A stretch of 64,000 nucleotides of DNA from Phycisphaerales bacterium UBA854 (GTDB lineage Bacteria; Planctomycetota; Phycisphaerae; Phycisphaerales; SM1A02), in the NCBI GenBank assembly GCA_002295885.1, contig DBGM01000002.1, positions 1-64,000 of the forward strand. Reading direction: 5' to 3'. Under the pieces are notes generated by a model. It ran no database searches and was not told the DNA's origin. It saw nothing but the letters and a program-made list of their open reading frames with translations. Below are positions 43,402 to 52,575 of the stretch, in pieces (the first letter of the stretch is position 1; every line of letters begins with the position of its first letter). Both the position numbers and the translations under genes were made by a program.

Positions 43402-43943
43402 CGCTTGGAGAACTGGAACCGCTTGCGAGCGCCGGGCTGTCCGGGCTTCTTCCGTTCGACCTTCCGCGGGTCACGGGTGAGGTACCCGTTCTCACGCAGC
43501 GTGGAGTCGAGGGAGATGTCGTAGTTCCGGAGGGCACGGCCGAGTCCAAGGATGATGGCTCCGGCCTGACCGGTGAAACCGCCTCCGCGGACGTTCACGT
43601 GCACATCCATCGACCCGAAGGTGTTGGTCTTCTTCAGCACGTTGTGGAGGTTGTTGCGGTCACGCTCCTCGGTGAAGAAGTTGTCGAGCGTGCGGTTGTT
43701 GACGATGAAGACGCCTTCACCGGGCTTGACCCGGACACGAGCCACGGCGGCCTTGCGGCGGCCGGTTCCACGCCACCAGCCCTGCGGATCGGGACCCTTC
43801 ACGGTGTCGTTGGAAACCATGGGGGCGGGGGCCTGCGGGGCTTCTTCCACGACCGGGGTCTCCACCGCGGGAGCTTCGGGTGCGGAAGCCGCTTCGGGGG
43901 CGGGCTGGGTTGCTTCGGTGTTGGGGGTAGTCTCGTCGGTCAT
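43398..43943 (-). CDS. rpsI: 30S ribosomal protein S9 with acidic N-terminal extension
   Basis: 181 residues; the usual length is about 130. The S9 core starts at about residue 55: GTGRRKAAVARVRVKPGEGV, VRGGGFTGQAGAIILGLGRA, and the C-terminal KKPGQPGARKRFQFSKR whose last arginine reaches the ribosomal P site. The first 50 residues are Ala/Pro/Glu-rich (APEAASAPEAPAVETPVVEE), a low-complexity extension. It lies 31 bases after rplM in the usual rplM-rpsI pair. Confidence 0.95.
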   Translation of the reverse strand: MTDETTPNTEATQPAPEAASAPEAPAVETPVVEEAPQAPAPMVSNDTVKGPDPQGWWRGTGRRKAAVARVRVKPGEGVFIVNNRTLDNFFTEERDRNNLHNVLKKTNTFGSMDVHVNVRGGGFTGQAGAIILGLGRALRNYDISLDSTLRENGYLTRDPRKVERKKPGQPGARKRFQFSKR

Positions 43944-43974
43944 TGAAGGCCTTCGTGTCTCTCGCTGGTGCTGG

Positions 43975-44409
43975 TCAGATGCTCAGGTCGTGCATGGCCT
44001 GCGAGCCGTGCTTGTGATCGGGACCGGAATACACCTTGAGTTTCTTGAACATGGCTCGTCCGAGCCTGGTCTTGGGGAGCATCCGCTTGATCGCCTGTTC
44101 GACGACCCGCTCCGGATGCTTCTCGAGCAGTTCGTTGGTGCTTCGCATGTGCAGCCCGCCGGGATAGCCGCTGTATCGCATGTGCATCCGCTGCTCACCC
44201 TTGCGTCCGGTCAGTGCGATCTTGGCCGCATTGGTCACGACGACGTAGTCGCCGGTATCGACGTGCGGGGTGTATTCTGGGCGATGCTTGCCCATCAGGA
44301 TGGGTGCGATCTTCGCCGCGAGGCGACCGAGAATCTGACCGTCGGCATCGATGTGATGCCACTGTCGGGTCGTCTCTCCGGGCTTCATGAATGTCGTCTG
44401 GCGAGGCAT
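43975..44409 (-). CDS. rplM: 50S ribosomal protein L13
   Basis: 144 residues, normal length. RQWHHIDADGQILGRLAAKI, VDTGDYVVVTNAAKIALTGR, YSGYPGGLHMRSTNELLEKH and VVEQAIKRMLPKTRLGRAMF cover the L13 fold. The frame continues upstream, but ATG 44409 gives the family N-terminus. A strong promoter lies 80-108 bases upstream. Confidence 0.96.
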   Translation of the reverse strand: MPRQTTFMKPGETTRQWHHIDADGQILGRLAAKIAPILMGKHRPEYTPHVDTGDYVVVTNAAKIALTGRKGEQRMHMRYSGYPGGLHMRSTNELLEKHPERVVEQAIKRMLPKTRLGRAMFKKLKVYSGPDHKHGSQAMHDLSI

Positions 44410-44489
44410 GGTGCCACCGTTTCTCTCTGCATCGTGGTCTTGAAGATGAAACACCGCCCCACGGCTTGCGACCTTGAGGCGAAAGAGCG

Positions 44490-44517
44490 AGGATACAAAG
44501 CAGGCGAATCCTGTCAA
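44490..44517 (-). promoter_or_regulatory. Promoter of rplM-rpsI
   Basis: On the minus strand consensus TTGACA (44517-44512) and TATCCT (44495-44490) are 16 bases apart, about 80 bases upstream of rplM. It is the best sigma-70-like match I saw in the window. Confidence 0.75.
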
Positions 44518-44641
44518 GATGCCGACGCCCTTCAGGGTACCGATTTCGCCCTCCACCCCCGGTTTCTGGCCCGTCAGAGGGGGTTCGTCCGATGCCAGCT
44601 TGCGACCACCGCCGGTCGGTGGCTCCCGGAGCAGTTGATCG

Positions 44642-46120
44642 ATGCAGCAGTCGAATGATTCAGGAACCGGTCCGCTGGGGAGCGGGACCGCCTCGCCTCC
44701 GACCGGATTCCCCCGACTCGCCTGGGGGGCGATCATCCTGGTCGTCCTGTTGATCATCGGCCAGCACATCGCTTCCGACTCGACCGAGGCAGGTCGGGAC
44801 TACCGCGCGAAGATCTCGCACATCACGGAGCGCATGGAAGGACAGGTCATCGTCGGAGCCAAGACCCTGGGGCTTCGGGCCGCGGTGGAGTCGAGTCTTC
44901 GATCCTTCGAAGTCGGAAGCGTCGGTCGCCGCATCCGTGGAGTCGTGCTCATCGGTGAGGTGAACGGTTCGGACGCCGCGCAGGCGGCGCTGCTTCGTCT
45001 CGAGGTTCAGATGGACGAGGCGGGGGTCGAGCCCGATCCGGAACAGGCTCGAATGATGGAGCTGCTGGGACGTGTCTACGCCGGGCCACCGACCGCGGAC
45101 TCGGTTCCCGGCGCGTTGGATCCCGAGGAGCAGGATGCCCTGGTCGGGCAGCTGGGCTGGTTCGGAGACATTGCGCTTCATCCCAGCGGGCGGGGGGCGA
45201 CCTCCGAACGTTCCCGCTGGGTCTCGAAGGCCCGGGTCGTGATGATCGGCCTGGGCGTGCTGATGCTCCTGCTTCTGACGGGGTTCGTCGTCGGACTGGT
45301 CCTGCTGGTCGTCCTCATCGTGCTGGCGTGCCAGGGACGATTGCGTCACGGGATGGGTACCGCCTCGAGACAGGATGGTCTGCTGGCCGAGACCTTCGCG
45401 GTGTGGCTGGTGCTGTTCCTGCTCGTCCAGTACCTACTCGGGCTACTGTTCGAATGGATTCCCCAGCTTCAGGCCATCCAGCTGCTGCTGACGGGGGTCG
45501 CTCAGGGCCTGACGGCGGGAGTGGTCCTCTGGCCCGTGCTTCGCGGCGATCGATGGAGCCGGGTGCGACGGGCAATCGGACTGACCACCGGCCCGGAGGG
45601 GCGGGGCAGCTGGTGGCGCGAAATCGGTTGGGGGCTCTGCGGCTATCTGATGCTGCTGCCGCTGCTGCTGGTGGGTGTGCTGCTGGTCGCTGTGACCCAG
45701 TGGGCGGTGACGGCATCCCCGAGCGGAACCGACTTCAGCCAGTCCGAGGATCCGGCCCATCCCATTCTGCTCTACGTCTCCGACGGTTCGCTCTGGACGA
45801 TCCTGCAGGTCTACTTCGTGGCCGCGGTCGTGGCTCCGTTCCTGGAGGAGATCGTCTTTCGCGGTGTTCTCTACCGACAGCTGCGGACGGCCACGCATCG
45901 GTGGGGACTCTTCGGGAGCATGGCGTGCTCGCTGCTGGTGGTGTCGCTTGTCTTCGCCGCGATCCATCCCCAGGGCCTCATGGTCGTCCCCGCCCTGGCG
46001 ACCATCGCCGTGGGCCTGGGGGTCATGCGCGAGTGGCGAGGTTCGCTGCTGGCGCCGATGGTCATGCACGGCTGCTTCAACGCGGTGCTGATCACGATGA
46101 TGGTGGTGGTGACCCGCTGA
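44642..46120 (+). CDS. CPBP-family intramembrane metalloprotease-like protein
   Basis: 492 residues. One N-terminal helix (WGAIILVVLLIIGQHIA) is followed by an extracytoplasmic part of about 150 residues (50-200), then at least six membrane helices. The CPBP/Abi motifs are present: E402-E403-xxx-R407 (LEEIVFRGVLYRQLR), H442 in FAAIHPQG, and MVMHGCFN near the end. Family members cleave substrates within the membrane, or act as immunity proteins in some Gram-positives. The outer domain (AEGRDYRAKISH-like, ALLRLEVQMDEAGVEPDPEQ) is unfamiliar. It overlaps the convergent mrp gene by 29 bases. Confidence 0.88.
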   Translation: MQQSNDSGTGPLGSGTASPPTGFPRLAWGAIILVVLLIIGQHIASDSTEAGRDYRAKISHITERMEGQVIVGAKTLGLRAAVESSLRSFEVGSVGRRIRGVVLIGEVNGSDAAQAALLRLEVQMDEAGVEPDPEQARMMELLGRVYAGPPTADSVPGALDPEEQDALVGQLGWFGDIALHPSGRGATSERSRWVSKARVVMIGLGVLMLLLLTGFVVGLVLLVVLIVLACQGRLRHGMGTASRQDGLLAETFAVWLVLFLLVQYLLGLLFEWIPQLQAIQLLLTGVAQGLTAGVVLWPVLRGDRWSRVRRAIGLTTGPEGRGSWWREIGWGLCGYLMLLPLLLVGVLLVAVTQWAVTASPSGTDFSQSEDPAHPILLYVSDGSLWTILQVYFVAAVVAPFLEEIVFRGVLYRQLRTATHRWGLFGSMACSLLVVSLVFAAIHPQGLMVVPALATIAVGLGVMREWRGSLLAPMVMHGCFNAVLITMMVVVTR

Positions 46121-47198
46121 TCGTGAGGGTGGGGCGACCGGGATCCTGCATCGCCGAGATCGACACCTGCTCCGCGAGGTTCCGGCAGGCCTGCTCCAGC
46201 TTTCCGGTGATCTCGTCGTTGATCTCGAAGTTTGCCAGCGGAGTGCCGGCGTCCGCATTCACCCGCATGTTCATGTGGATCGGAATCGCTCCGAGGAACG
46301 GGATGCTCATTCCCGCCGCCATCTGTTCGGCGCCCCCCCGGCCGAAGATGTCGTATTCCTTGCCGTCGTCACCCACGAACCAGCTCATGTTCTCCACCAC
46401 CCCGAGCACGTTGACGTTGAGCTGCTGGAACATCCGCACCGCACGACGTGCGTCGTCGATGGCCACCCGCTGCGGAGTGCAGACCACGACGGATCCGGTT
46501 AGGGGAAGGAGCTGGGCCAGCGACAGGGGGACGTCGCCGGTGCCGGGCGGCAGATCGACGATGAGGTAGTCCAGCTCGCCCCAGTCGGTCTGCAGCACCA
46601 GCTGAGAGAACGCCTTGTGGGCCATGGGGCCTCGCCAGATCATCGCCTTCTCGGGATCCACCAGCTTGGCGATCGTCATGGACTTGATGCCGTGGACCTC
46701 GAACGGATCGAGGACGTTGCCGTTCGCGGTGGCCTGGATCTCGTCGAGTCCCAGCATGGTGGACATGGATGGTCCGTAGATGTCGCCGTCGAGCAGGCCG
46801 ACCCTGGCACCCAGTCGTGCGAGTCCGGTGGCAAGGAAGGTCGAAACGGTGGATTTGCCGACGCCGCCCTTGCCGGCACCGACCGCGATCACATGCTTCA
46901 CCCCCGGCAGCGGATTGGGCGGTGCGTCTCCGGCGGGCGTGGACGGGGGCGCCTTGGTGGTGAAGACGGTCTCCACCGGGATGTCGGTGCCCGCCTCCGA
47001 ACGGATCGCCCCTTCGATGTCCGCCTGCAGCCGCGCACGGATCGATTCCTCGGGAGTCGGCAGCTCGATGCCGATCGTGACCCGATCGTCCTCCAACTGG
47101 ATGTCCCTGATCATTCCAAGGGAGACCAGGTCCCGCTCCTGACCCGGGGGCAGAATCTTGGAAAGCGTCTGGAGGATGGCGTCGTGGGTCAGGGGCAT
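46092..47198 (-). CDS. mrp: Mrp/ApbC-type P-loop iron-sulfur cluster carrier
   Basis: 368 residues. An N-terminal DUF59-type domain (1-85, QTLSKILPPGQERDLVSLGM) precedes the deviant P-loop VGAGKGGVGKST (106-117). LLDGDIYGPSMSTMLGL, PPGTGDVPLSLAQLLPLTG and VVENMSWFVGDDGKEYDIFG follow. The CxxC pair that many homologues have after VENMS is absent here, as in other cysteine-less Mrp proteins. It is thought to carry and transfer iron-sulfur clusters. An open frame continues far upstream on this strand but is not coding; ATG 47198 begins the DUF59 domain. Confidence 0.92.
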   Translation of the reverse strand: MPLTHDAILQTLSKILPPGQERDLVSLGMIRDIQLEDDRVTIGIELPTPEESIRARLQADIEGAIRSEAGTDIPVETVFTTKAPPSTPAGDAPPNPLPGVKHVIAVGAGKGGVGKSTVSTFLATGLARLGARVGLLDGDIYGPSMSTMLGLDEIQATANGNVLDPFEVHGIKSMTIAKLVDPEKAMIWRGPMAHKAFSQLVLQTDWGELDYLIVDLPPGTGDVPLSLAQLLPLTGSVVVCTPQRVAIDDARRAVRMFQQLNVNVLGVVENMSWFVGDDGKEYDIFGRGGAEQMAAGMSIPFLGAIPIHMNMRVNADAGTPLANFEINDEITGKLEQACRNLAEQVSISAMQDPGRPTLTISGSPPPSS

Positions 47199-47279
47199 GC
47201 CGGGGGGATCCTGCGGGGATGAAGGGTGATCGTCAGCCGTACAATAATACCGGCAGAACCCCGCCCGAAGGAGTGCTCC

Positions 47280-48326
47280 ATGCACGGATTTCGATCCTCC
47301 AACCCGCTGCTTCCGCTTGTGCTGGTCGGATGCTGCACGGTGGCGGGGCACGCCGACGACGATCCGCCGTTCGATCCCACGTCGCCCGCGGACGTCGCCG
47401 AACGCAACGATGAGGAGGATTCGGGCGAAACGGATCTTTCGGGTCCCTCCGTCGAACCGCAGGGCGGCCGGCGTGGGGGGGGCGTTCCCGGCTCTCCCGG
47501 CGCCCAGCCCGAGCCCGGCATGCGCGGCGGTGGTGTGATGAACGTCGTCAACGTGCTGACCACCCACTGCGCCCGCTGCCACGGAGCCCAGCAGCAGAAG
47601 GGAGGGCTGCAGATCCTGCCGCTCGCCCAGCTCTTCACCGGTTCGCAGGACTACTGGGTCGTCCGTCGCGGTTCGCCCCGGGAGAGTGAGCTCTACCGAC
47701 GTATCACGCTGTCCGCCTCGCACGAGGAGATCATGCCGCCCGACGGCGAACCGATGTCCCCGGCGGAGATCGAAGTGGTCGCCGACTGGATCCGCTCCGG
47801 TGCTCCGACCGACGTGGAGCCGGTCCGTCGTCAGCGGGCCGTCCGCCCCCGCCAATGGTTTCAGCTGTACATGCAGCTCGAACTCGAACCGGCCCAGCGC
47901 ACCGCGGCCCGTGATGCCATCGCGTCCTTCGACCGGGACAACCGTTCCTTCGAGCGTGAGTACCGGGATCGCATCGCCGAACTCCGTCGCATTGCGCAGT
48001 CGCCGGTCTCCGCAATGCGTTCCCAGGAGGACATCGATGCTGCGAAGTCGGAACTGGAACGTCTCAACGCCCTGAAGCGCAAGGCGGATGAGGTGCAGGC
48101 GACGTTGTGGGCGGGTCTGACGTCGTCCCAGCAGGAAGTCTTCAGGGAACGGCTCGCGAGGGCTGCGGCCCAGTCGAGGGACGGCGCCGGTCGTTCGAAT
48201 CGTCGCGGTGAACGGGGGCGGCAGGAATCGGGCACGCTGACGCCCGACGAACAGCGCCGGCTCCGGGACCTCATGCGTCCCGGTCGGGATCAGGGTGATT
48301 CCGGAGGCGATTCCGGGGGCGAGTGA
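47280..48326 (+). CDS. Exported planctomycete cytochrome c-like protein (PSCyt1 type)
   Basis: 348 residues. A signal peptide (FRSSNPLLPLVLVGCCTVAG-HA) leads to an acidic and Gly-rich segment, then one heme-binding CARCH (near residue 96) in VLTTHCARCHGAQQQKGGLQ. The companion motif IMPPDGEPMSPAEIEVVADW has the Met-containing axial-ligand loop. The C-terminal 170 residues are charged and helical (LERLNALKRKADEVQATLWA). These cytochromes are abundant in planctomycetes. AAGGAG 6 bases upstream fixes the ATG. The 3' end overlaps the convergent gene by 37 bases. Confidence 0.88.
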   Translation: MHGFRSSNPLLPLVLVGCCTVAGHADDDPPFDPTSPADVAERNDEEDSGETDLSGPSVEPQGGRRGGGVPGSPGAQPEPGMRGGGVMNVVNVLTTHCARCHGAQQQKGGLQILPLAQLFTGSQDYWVVRRGSPRESELYRRITLSASHEEIMPPDGEPMSPAEIEVVADWIRSGAPTDVEPVRRQRAVRPRQWFQLYMQLELEPAQRTAARDAIASFDRDNRSFEREYRDRIAELRRIAQSPVSAMRSQEDIDAAKSELERLNALKRKADEVQATLWAGLTSSQQEVFRERLARAAAQSRDGAGRSNRRGERGRQESGTLTPDEQRRLRDLMRPGRDQGDSGGDSGGE

Positions 48327-49255
48327 GCCGCGGATCCATTCGAGGGCAGGGCTTCGGCCAGTGCGTGCAGACGACTGAAGAGGTCGGCATTGTGCCGATC
48401 GAGTTCGCCCCACGACTCCTCGTCGCTCCAGCCGTAGGTGTCCCAGACCACGATGCCCGCCACCCGGTGGACGCCGCCGGAGGGATCGGTCCATTCGGCG
48501 GTCAGGATCGCCTGCGCATTGGCGAGGACTTCGTCGACGGGAATGAACCTGCTCCGATCGCCCTGCTGGCCGCAGTAGCGCGTGTTGATGAACACCCACA
48601 CCGGCAGTCGGCCGCCGCAGGATTCCAGGGCCCGGGTTGCGTACCGACCGAACTCGTCTGAGCCGCCTTCGGGATTGCAGTCGTAGGCGGCCGGGTACAC
48701 GGCGCCCTGTCGACTCAGAAGCGCGTCGAGCGCCAGCCCCTGCGCCCGCCACTTCTCCGAGGTGTGTCGCATCGCGGGCAGTCCCCAGTAGCCCCAGTCC
48801 ACGTCCGGTCTGAGTTGCTCGGCGATGACCAGTCCCTCGACGTAGACATCGAGGATCTCACGCAGTCGATCGGGTTCGATGGACTCCGCGGTCAGTTCGT
48901 CCCACCAGGGTTGTTCGTAATCGAGCACCGCGGGCATGGTTTGTTCGCGGGGGATCGTCCGATCGACCCATTCCGTGAACCGTGCGATGTTGTTTTCGCT
49001 GATGACGCCGTCGGCATTCGTGTCGACTCCACCGTGGTAGGCGATGGGAACAGTGGGGATTCCAAGTCGACGACAGGTCTGTCGGGTGAGGGCGCCCTGC
49101 CGTTCGATCTCGGTGTACTTGATCCCGTCGAGCACTCTGGGGAAGGGGGCCGTGGGGGCCTTCGGGGCGGGGGCGGGCGAAATCGGGGGGTCGACGGCCG
49201 AGCCGGGGGTCACCAGCAGCGTGAGGAGCAGGCAGAGTGGGAAAAGACGTTCCAT
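48290..49255 (-). CDS. Secreted hyaluronidase-like (GH56-like) TIM-barrel protein
   Basis: 321 residues. The signal peptide LFPLCLLLTLLVTPGSA is followed by a Pro/Ala linker and a likely TIM barrel: AVLDYEQPWWDELT, VDWGYWGLPAM, GAVYPAAYDC, PVWVFINTRYCG and VAGIVVWDTYGW. The order, with an acidic residue after the strand (LDYE), WGYWG and an aromatic Pro-rich end, recalls GH56 hyaluronidases at low similarity. DTNADGVISENN resembles an EF-hand calcium loop. Exported glycan hydrolysis is plausible; I am not sure of the family. Confidence 0.65.
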   Translation of the reverse strand: MERLFPLCLLLTLLVTPGSAVDPPISPAPAPKAPTAPFPRVLDGIKYTEIERQGALTRQTCRRLGIPTVPIAYHGGVDTNADGVISENNIARFTEWVDRTIPREQTMPAVLDYEQPWWDELTAESIEPDRLREILDVYVEGLVIAEQLRPDVDWGYWGLPAMRHTSEKWRAQGLALDALLSRQGAVYPAAYDCNPEGGSDEFGRYATRALESCGGRLPVWVFINTRYCGQQGDRSRFIPVDEVLANAQAILTAEWTDPSGGVHRVAGIVVWDTYGWSDEESWGELDRHNADLFSRLHALAEALPSNGSAAHSPPESPPESP

Positions 49256-49361
49256 GGTGTCCGGGAAAGTCTAGGCTGAAGTCGGTCCATGCCGGATCTC
49301 CGGTGAGGATGATTTCGGGTTAAGTGGGCACCCTTGGAATGCCGACACCGCAAGAGGCCCC

Positions 49362-50744
49362 ATGGATCGCATTGAGCTGTATCTCGACATCGTCCCGATT
49401 CCCATCCTTCTGGCGGGGGTCGCGGCGGCGATCGTGGTGTACCTGGCGGTTCCGGCCCGGTACCGGCTCGTGATCGCCCTTTCGATCGTCCCGATCTGGC
49501 TGACCATCGGGCGGCTTCCGGATCTGGGAATCATCTCGCAGGCGGCCAAGGTCTCGTCGGCGATGGTGTTCTTCCTGGTGGGGCTGGGCGCCTTTCTGCA
49601 TCCGGGACCGCGTCGACAGCTCCCGACCCTGGTGTGGCTGTATCTGATCATGGCGTGCGTGATGTTCCTGTACGTCTTCCAGGTGCAGGACCGGATGCTC
49701 GCCATGATCCTCCGACTGCAGTGGCTGATGGTCGTGTTCGCCGCGATCATGCTCATCCGCACCGTCGTGACGTTCCAGGATCTCCAGCGGATCATCAACG
49801 GGCTGGCCTTCGGGTGCTTCCTTGCGCTGCTGCTTCCGTTGTCGGGCCTGATCCTGTTTCCCGGCGAGGCCTTCCTGCGTGGAGCCGGTCGGTTCCAGCC
49901 CTACGGGGTGAACTCCAACCAGATCGGCATGCTCTTCGCGTTGTCGATTCCGCTGCTGTACTACAAGGCCATCAGCACCCGTGCCGTATCGTTGAAGCCG
50001 GTCATTCTCGGTGCGGTGGGACTGAGTCTCGGCATGGCCCTGCTGACGGGCAGTCGGCAGACGCTGCTGGCCATCCTCATGGTCGGCATCCCCATCGTCT
50101 TCAAGCTGAGTCGTCGTCCGGTGATCACGCTGGTCGCTCTGGCGGTCGGGTTCGGTGCCATCACCTACGTGGTCGGTCTCGCGGAGAACACCGCCTTCGA
50201 GCGGTTCACCGAACTGGAGACGAATCGATTCGAGGTCTGGGGTGCCTACACCCGCGACGTCTACAGCCAGCGTCCGCTCTTCGGACTGCTTGGAGTCAAC
50301 TCCGAGATGGCGTTCCGGAGTTCGGTCGTGGGGGCGCACCCGCACAGCGCTTACTTCAACCTGATGTACATGGGCGGTCTGTCCCTGTTCGTACCGATGA
50401 TGATCCTGCTGTTCACGTCGCTCAGCTGCGCCTTCCGCACCTGGCGGATGCGGAACTTCATCGGTGCGGATCCGTTCCTGATCAGCATTCTCGGCATGCT
50501 GCTGGTGGCGATGTACACGCAGGGCATCTTCAATCAGGTCGTCTACTGGCCCACCTACACGTGGTCGATGGTCCACGTGATCCTGTCGGTCTTCTTCATC
50601 TCCATCGGCACCGATCTGAAGCAGCAGGATCCCGCCTGGGTGATTCCGGACCTCGAAGCGGAAGAGGTCTGGGACGACGAGGGGGAATGGGACGACGAAA
50701 CGACGTGGGACGAGTACGACGAAACCGTCGTGCAGGGCTACTGA
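49362..50744 (+). CDS. O-antigen polymerase/ligase-like membrane protein
   Basis: 460 residues with about ten membrane helices and a long outer loop near 280-330 (NTAFERFTELETNRFEVWGA, PLFGLLGVNSEM, GAHPHSAYFNLMYMGGL). This loop with Arg and His is typical of Wzy/WaaL-type proteins. PYGVNSNQIGMLFALSIPLL and LTGSRQTLLAILMVGIPI also match that family. The C-terminal tail is strongly acidic (EEVWDDEGEWDDETTWDEYD), unusual for the family. It lies opposite a flippase-like gene with overlapping 3' ends; together they suggest surface polysaccharide assembly. Confidence 0.82.
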   Translation: MDRIELYLDIVPIPILLAGVAAAIVVYLAVPARYRLVIALSIVPIWLTIGRLPDLGIISQAAKVSSAMVFFLVGLGAFLHPGPRRQLPTLVWLYLIMACVMFLYVFQVQDRMLAMILRLQWLMVVFAAIMLIRTVVTFQDLQRIINGLAFGCFLALLLPLSGLILFPGEAFLRGAGRFQPYGVNSNQIGMLFALSIPLLYYKAISTRAVSLKPVILGAVGLSLGMALLTGSRQTLLAILMVGIPIVFKLSRRPVITLVALAVGFGAITYVVGLAENTAFERFTELETNRFEVWGAYTRDVYSQRPLFGLLGVNSEMAFRSSVVGAHPHSAYFNLMYMGGLSLFVPMMILLFTSLSCAFRTWRMRNFIGADPFLISILGMLLVAMYTQGIFNQVVYWPTYTWSMVHVILSVFFISIGTDLKQQDPAWVIPDLEAEEVWDDEGEWDDETTWDEYDETVVQGY

Positions 50745-52360
50745 ACCCGTCGGGTCCTGGCCCGATGCCACAGGGCGAGGATTCTGGCCCGCTCGGCTGG
50801 CTCGAGTCCGAGGAAGATTCCCAGCACGCCGTAGGCGACCGCGTACACAAGACAGCTCGGCAGCACGATCCACCACGGCACCGGATCCGTCCACAGCAGC
50901 ACGCCGGCGTAGACCACGGTCGGAACGAGGGCCAGGACGGCGGGGCGGCACAGCGCTCCCAGAATGTCCTGCCACGTCGAGCCCAGCTGCTTCGCATTGG
51001 TGACCGGCAGCATGATCAGGTGGACGGACAGGAACACGACTCCGAAGGCGATGGCGGCACCGGTCCAGTTCCACGATGGGGGCAGCCATTCGATCAGCAG
51101 CCAGGCGATGAGCGGGTTGGCGATCCCGCCGGCCAGCACGAGCGGGGCGTAGTGGCGGATGTGTCCGGCGCCGTAGAGCAGCTTCATCCATCCTTCGGAG
51201 ATGGCCCGGCTCATCAGTCCGATCACCATGATCTTGACGAGGATCACGGTGGCCGAGATCACCTCGCGGCCCGAGATCGGATCCGGATCCTGGACCGTCC
51301 GGCCGACCCACAGGCGAAGCAGCGGTTCCGCGAGCAGGAAGACGGTGATCGCAGCGGGGATCGAGACGTAGGCGTGGAGGCGGGTCGAGTGCCGCACCAC
51401 CGAGCGGAACGCGGCCTTGGCGTCACCGGTGCTGAGTCGGGCGCTGACCGCATCGAGACCGAAGGTCAGGCCCAACGTCAGCATGCGCACGTAGCTCACC
51501 AGACGCATGGAGAGGCCGAAGATGGTGCTTCCCCAGAGACCGAAGAACCCCAGCATGATCCAGACGCCGACGCGTTCGTGCAGGTTCATGGCGGTCACCA
51601 CGGCGCCGTTCCAGCCGAAGGTGCCGATGATCTCGCGCAATGCGGAGCGGTCGGCGCAGCCGAGCTTCGGACGGAGTCGGGGATCCTGCCGCATGATCCG
51701 TCCGACCGCGACCAGGAGGATGAGCATCGACAGGGCTGCGACGCTGACCCCGTAGAGCTTGAGGCTCAACTCGACCTGATTGCTTCCGAGCACGATGAAG
51801 AGCACCACCGCCGACAGGAGGTAGGTGAACCGCTTGAGGGTGAACCAGATGTTGTTCTCGAGGAACCGCTCCGTCACCACGTACATGTTGTAGGCGGGGG
51901 CCAGCAGGATCAGCAGGCAGGTCGAGATGCCTTCGGCCACGAGAATCCACTGCCCGGCGGCGCGGAATTCGTCGGGCAGGGTGTCGAACGGCCAGATGGC
52001 CCGATGCACGAGCCACAGGAAGAGTGCGAAGACGCCCGCGGTGAGGAGGGCGATGCCGCCGCAGAGCACGAAGGCGGAGGCGTAGACCCGACGGAAATGG
52101 GATTCGGCGTCGACCGGAGCATCCGGTGACTCCATCTCGTGCCAGACGGTCCCGAGTTCGCGCACCATCGAGTGCCGCATGATGTCCTGGAACATCGCCG
52201 CCAGGCCGGCGGAGGCCCCGATGGCGACCAGCAGGCCGAATCCGTCGGTGCCCACCCAGGCGAACTGCACGGGAACCAGGATGAGGCCGATCACCAAGGT
52301 GGCCGTCAGGCGGCCGTAATTGGTGGTGATGCGGATGAGGCCTCGACGAGCTTCGGACAT
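50738..52360 (-). CDS. Polysaccharide flippase-like (MATE/MOP superfamily) membrane protein
   Basis: 540 residues with about 12-14 membrane helices (ATLVIGLILVPVQFAWVGTD, GRIMRQDPRLRP, GLTFGLDAVSARLSTGDAKA, ISEGWMKLLYGAGHIRHYAP). The helix pattern and loops fit Wzx-like lipid-linked oligosaccharide flippases. The frame begins earlier, but ATG 52360 starts MSEARRGLIRITTNYGRLTA, a normal N-terminus for the family; AGGAG lies upstream. Its 3' end overlaps the convergent polymerase-like gene by 7 bases. Confidence 0.82.
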   Translation of the reverse strand: MSEARRGLIRITTNYGRLTATLVIGLILVPVQFAWVGTDGFGLLVAIGASAGLAAMFQDIMRHSMVRELGTVWHEMESPDAPVDAESHFRRVYASAFVLCGGIALLTAGVFALFLWLVHRAIWPFDTLPDEFRAAGQWILVAEGISTCLLILLAPAYNMYVVTERFLENNIWFTLKRFTYLLSAVVLFIVLGSNQVELSLKLYGVSVAALSMLILLVAVGRIMRQDPRLRPKLGCADRSALREIIGTFGWNGAVVTAMNLHERVGVWIMLGFFGLWGSTIFGLSMRLVSYVRMLTLGLTFGLDAVSARLSTGDAKAAFRSVVRHSTRLHAYVSIPAAITVFLLAEPLLRLWVGRTVQDPDPISGREVISATVILVKIMVIGLMSRAISEGWMKLLYGAGHIRHYAPLVLAGGIANPLIAWLLIEWLPPSWNWTGAAIAFGVVFLSVHLIMLPVTNAKQLGSTWQDILGALCRPAVLALVPTVVYAGVLLWTDPVPWWIVLPSCLVYAVAYGVLGIFLGLEPAERARILALWHRARTRRVQ

Positions 52361-52575
52361 GAAGACAGGGGCTCCTGTTGCTGACGATCTGAACTCTATC
52401 GTAGGGATCTGCCCGGGAGCCCGAAATACGGTCGGCAAGTAGTCTGGCAGACCCGAAAGGCGGGCTGATTCCCCCAGACGGAACGGTGCGAAACACCGGT
52501 TTTGCCATTTTCAGCGGCTCTTCTGGCTCCTGCATCGCACCTGAAGTACGTTCAGAGTGAGGAATCGAGGGTCAC

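Noticed and set aside
47199..48752. Upstream extension of the mrp open frame
   Set aside because: The extension crosses the oppositely oriented cytochrome gene, has no ribosome site and no homology; mrp starts at 47198.
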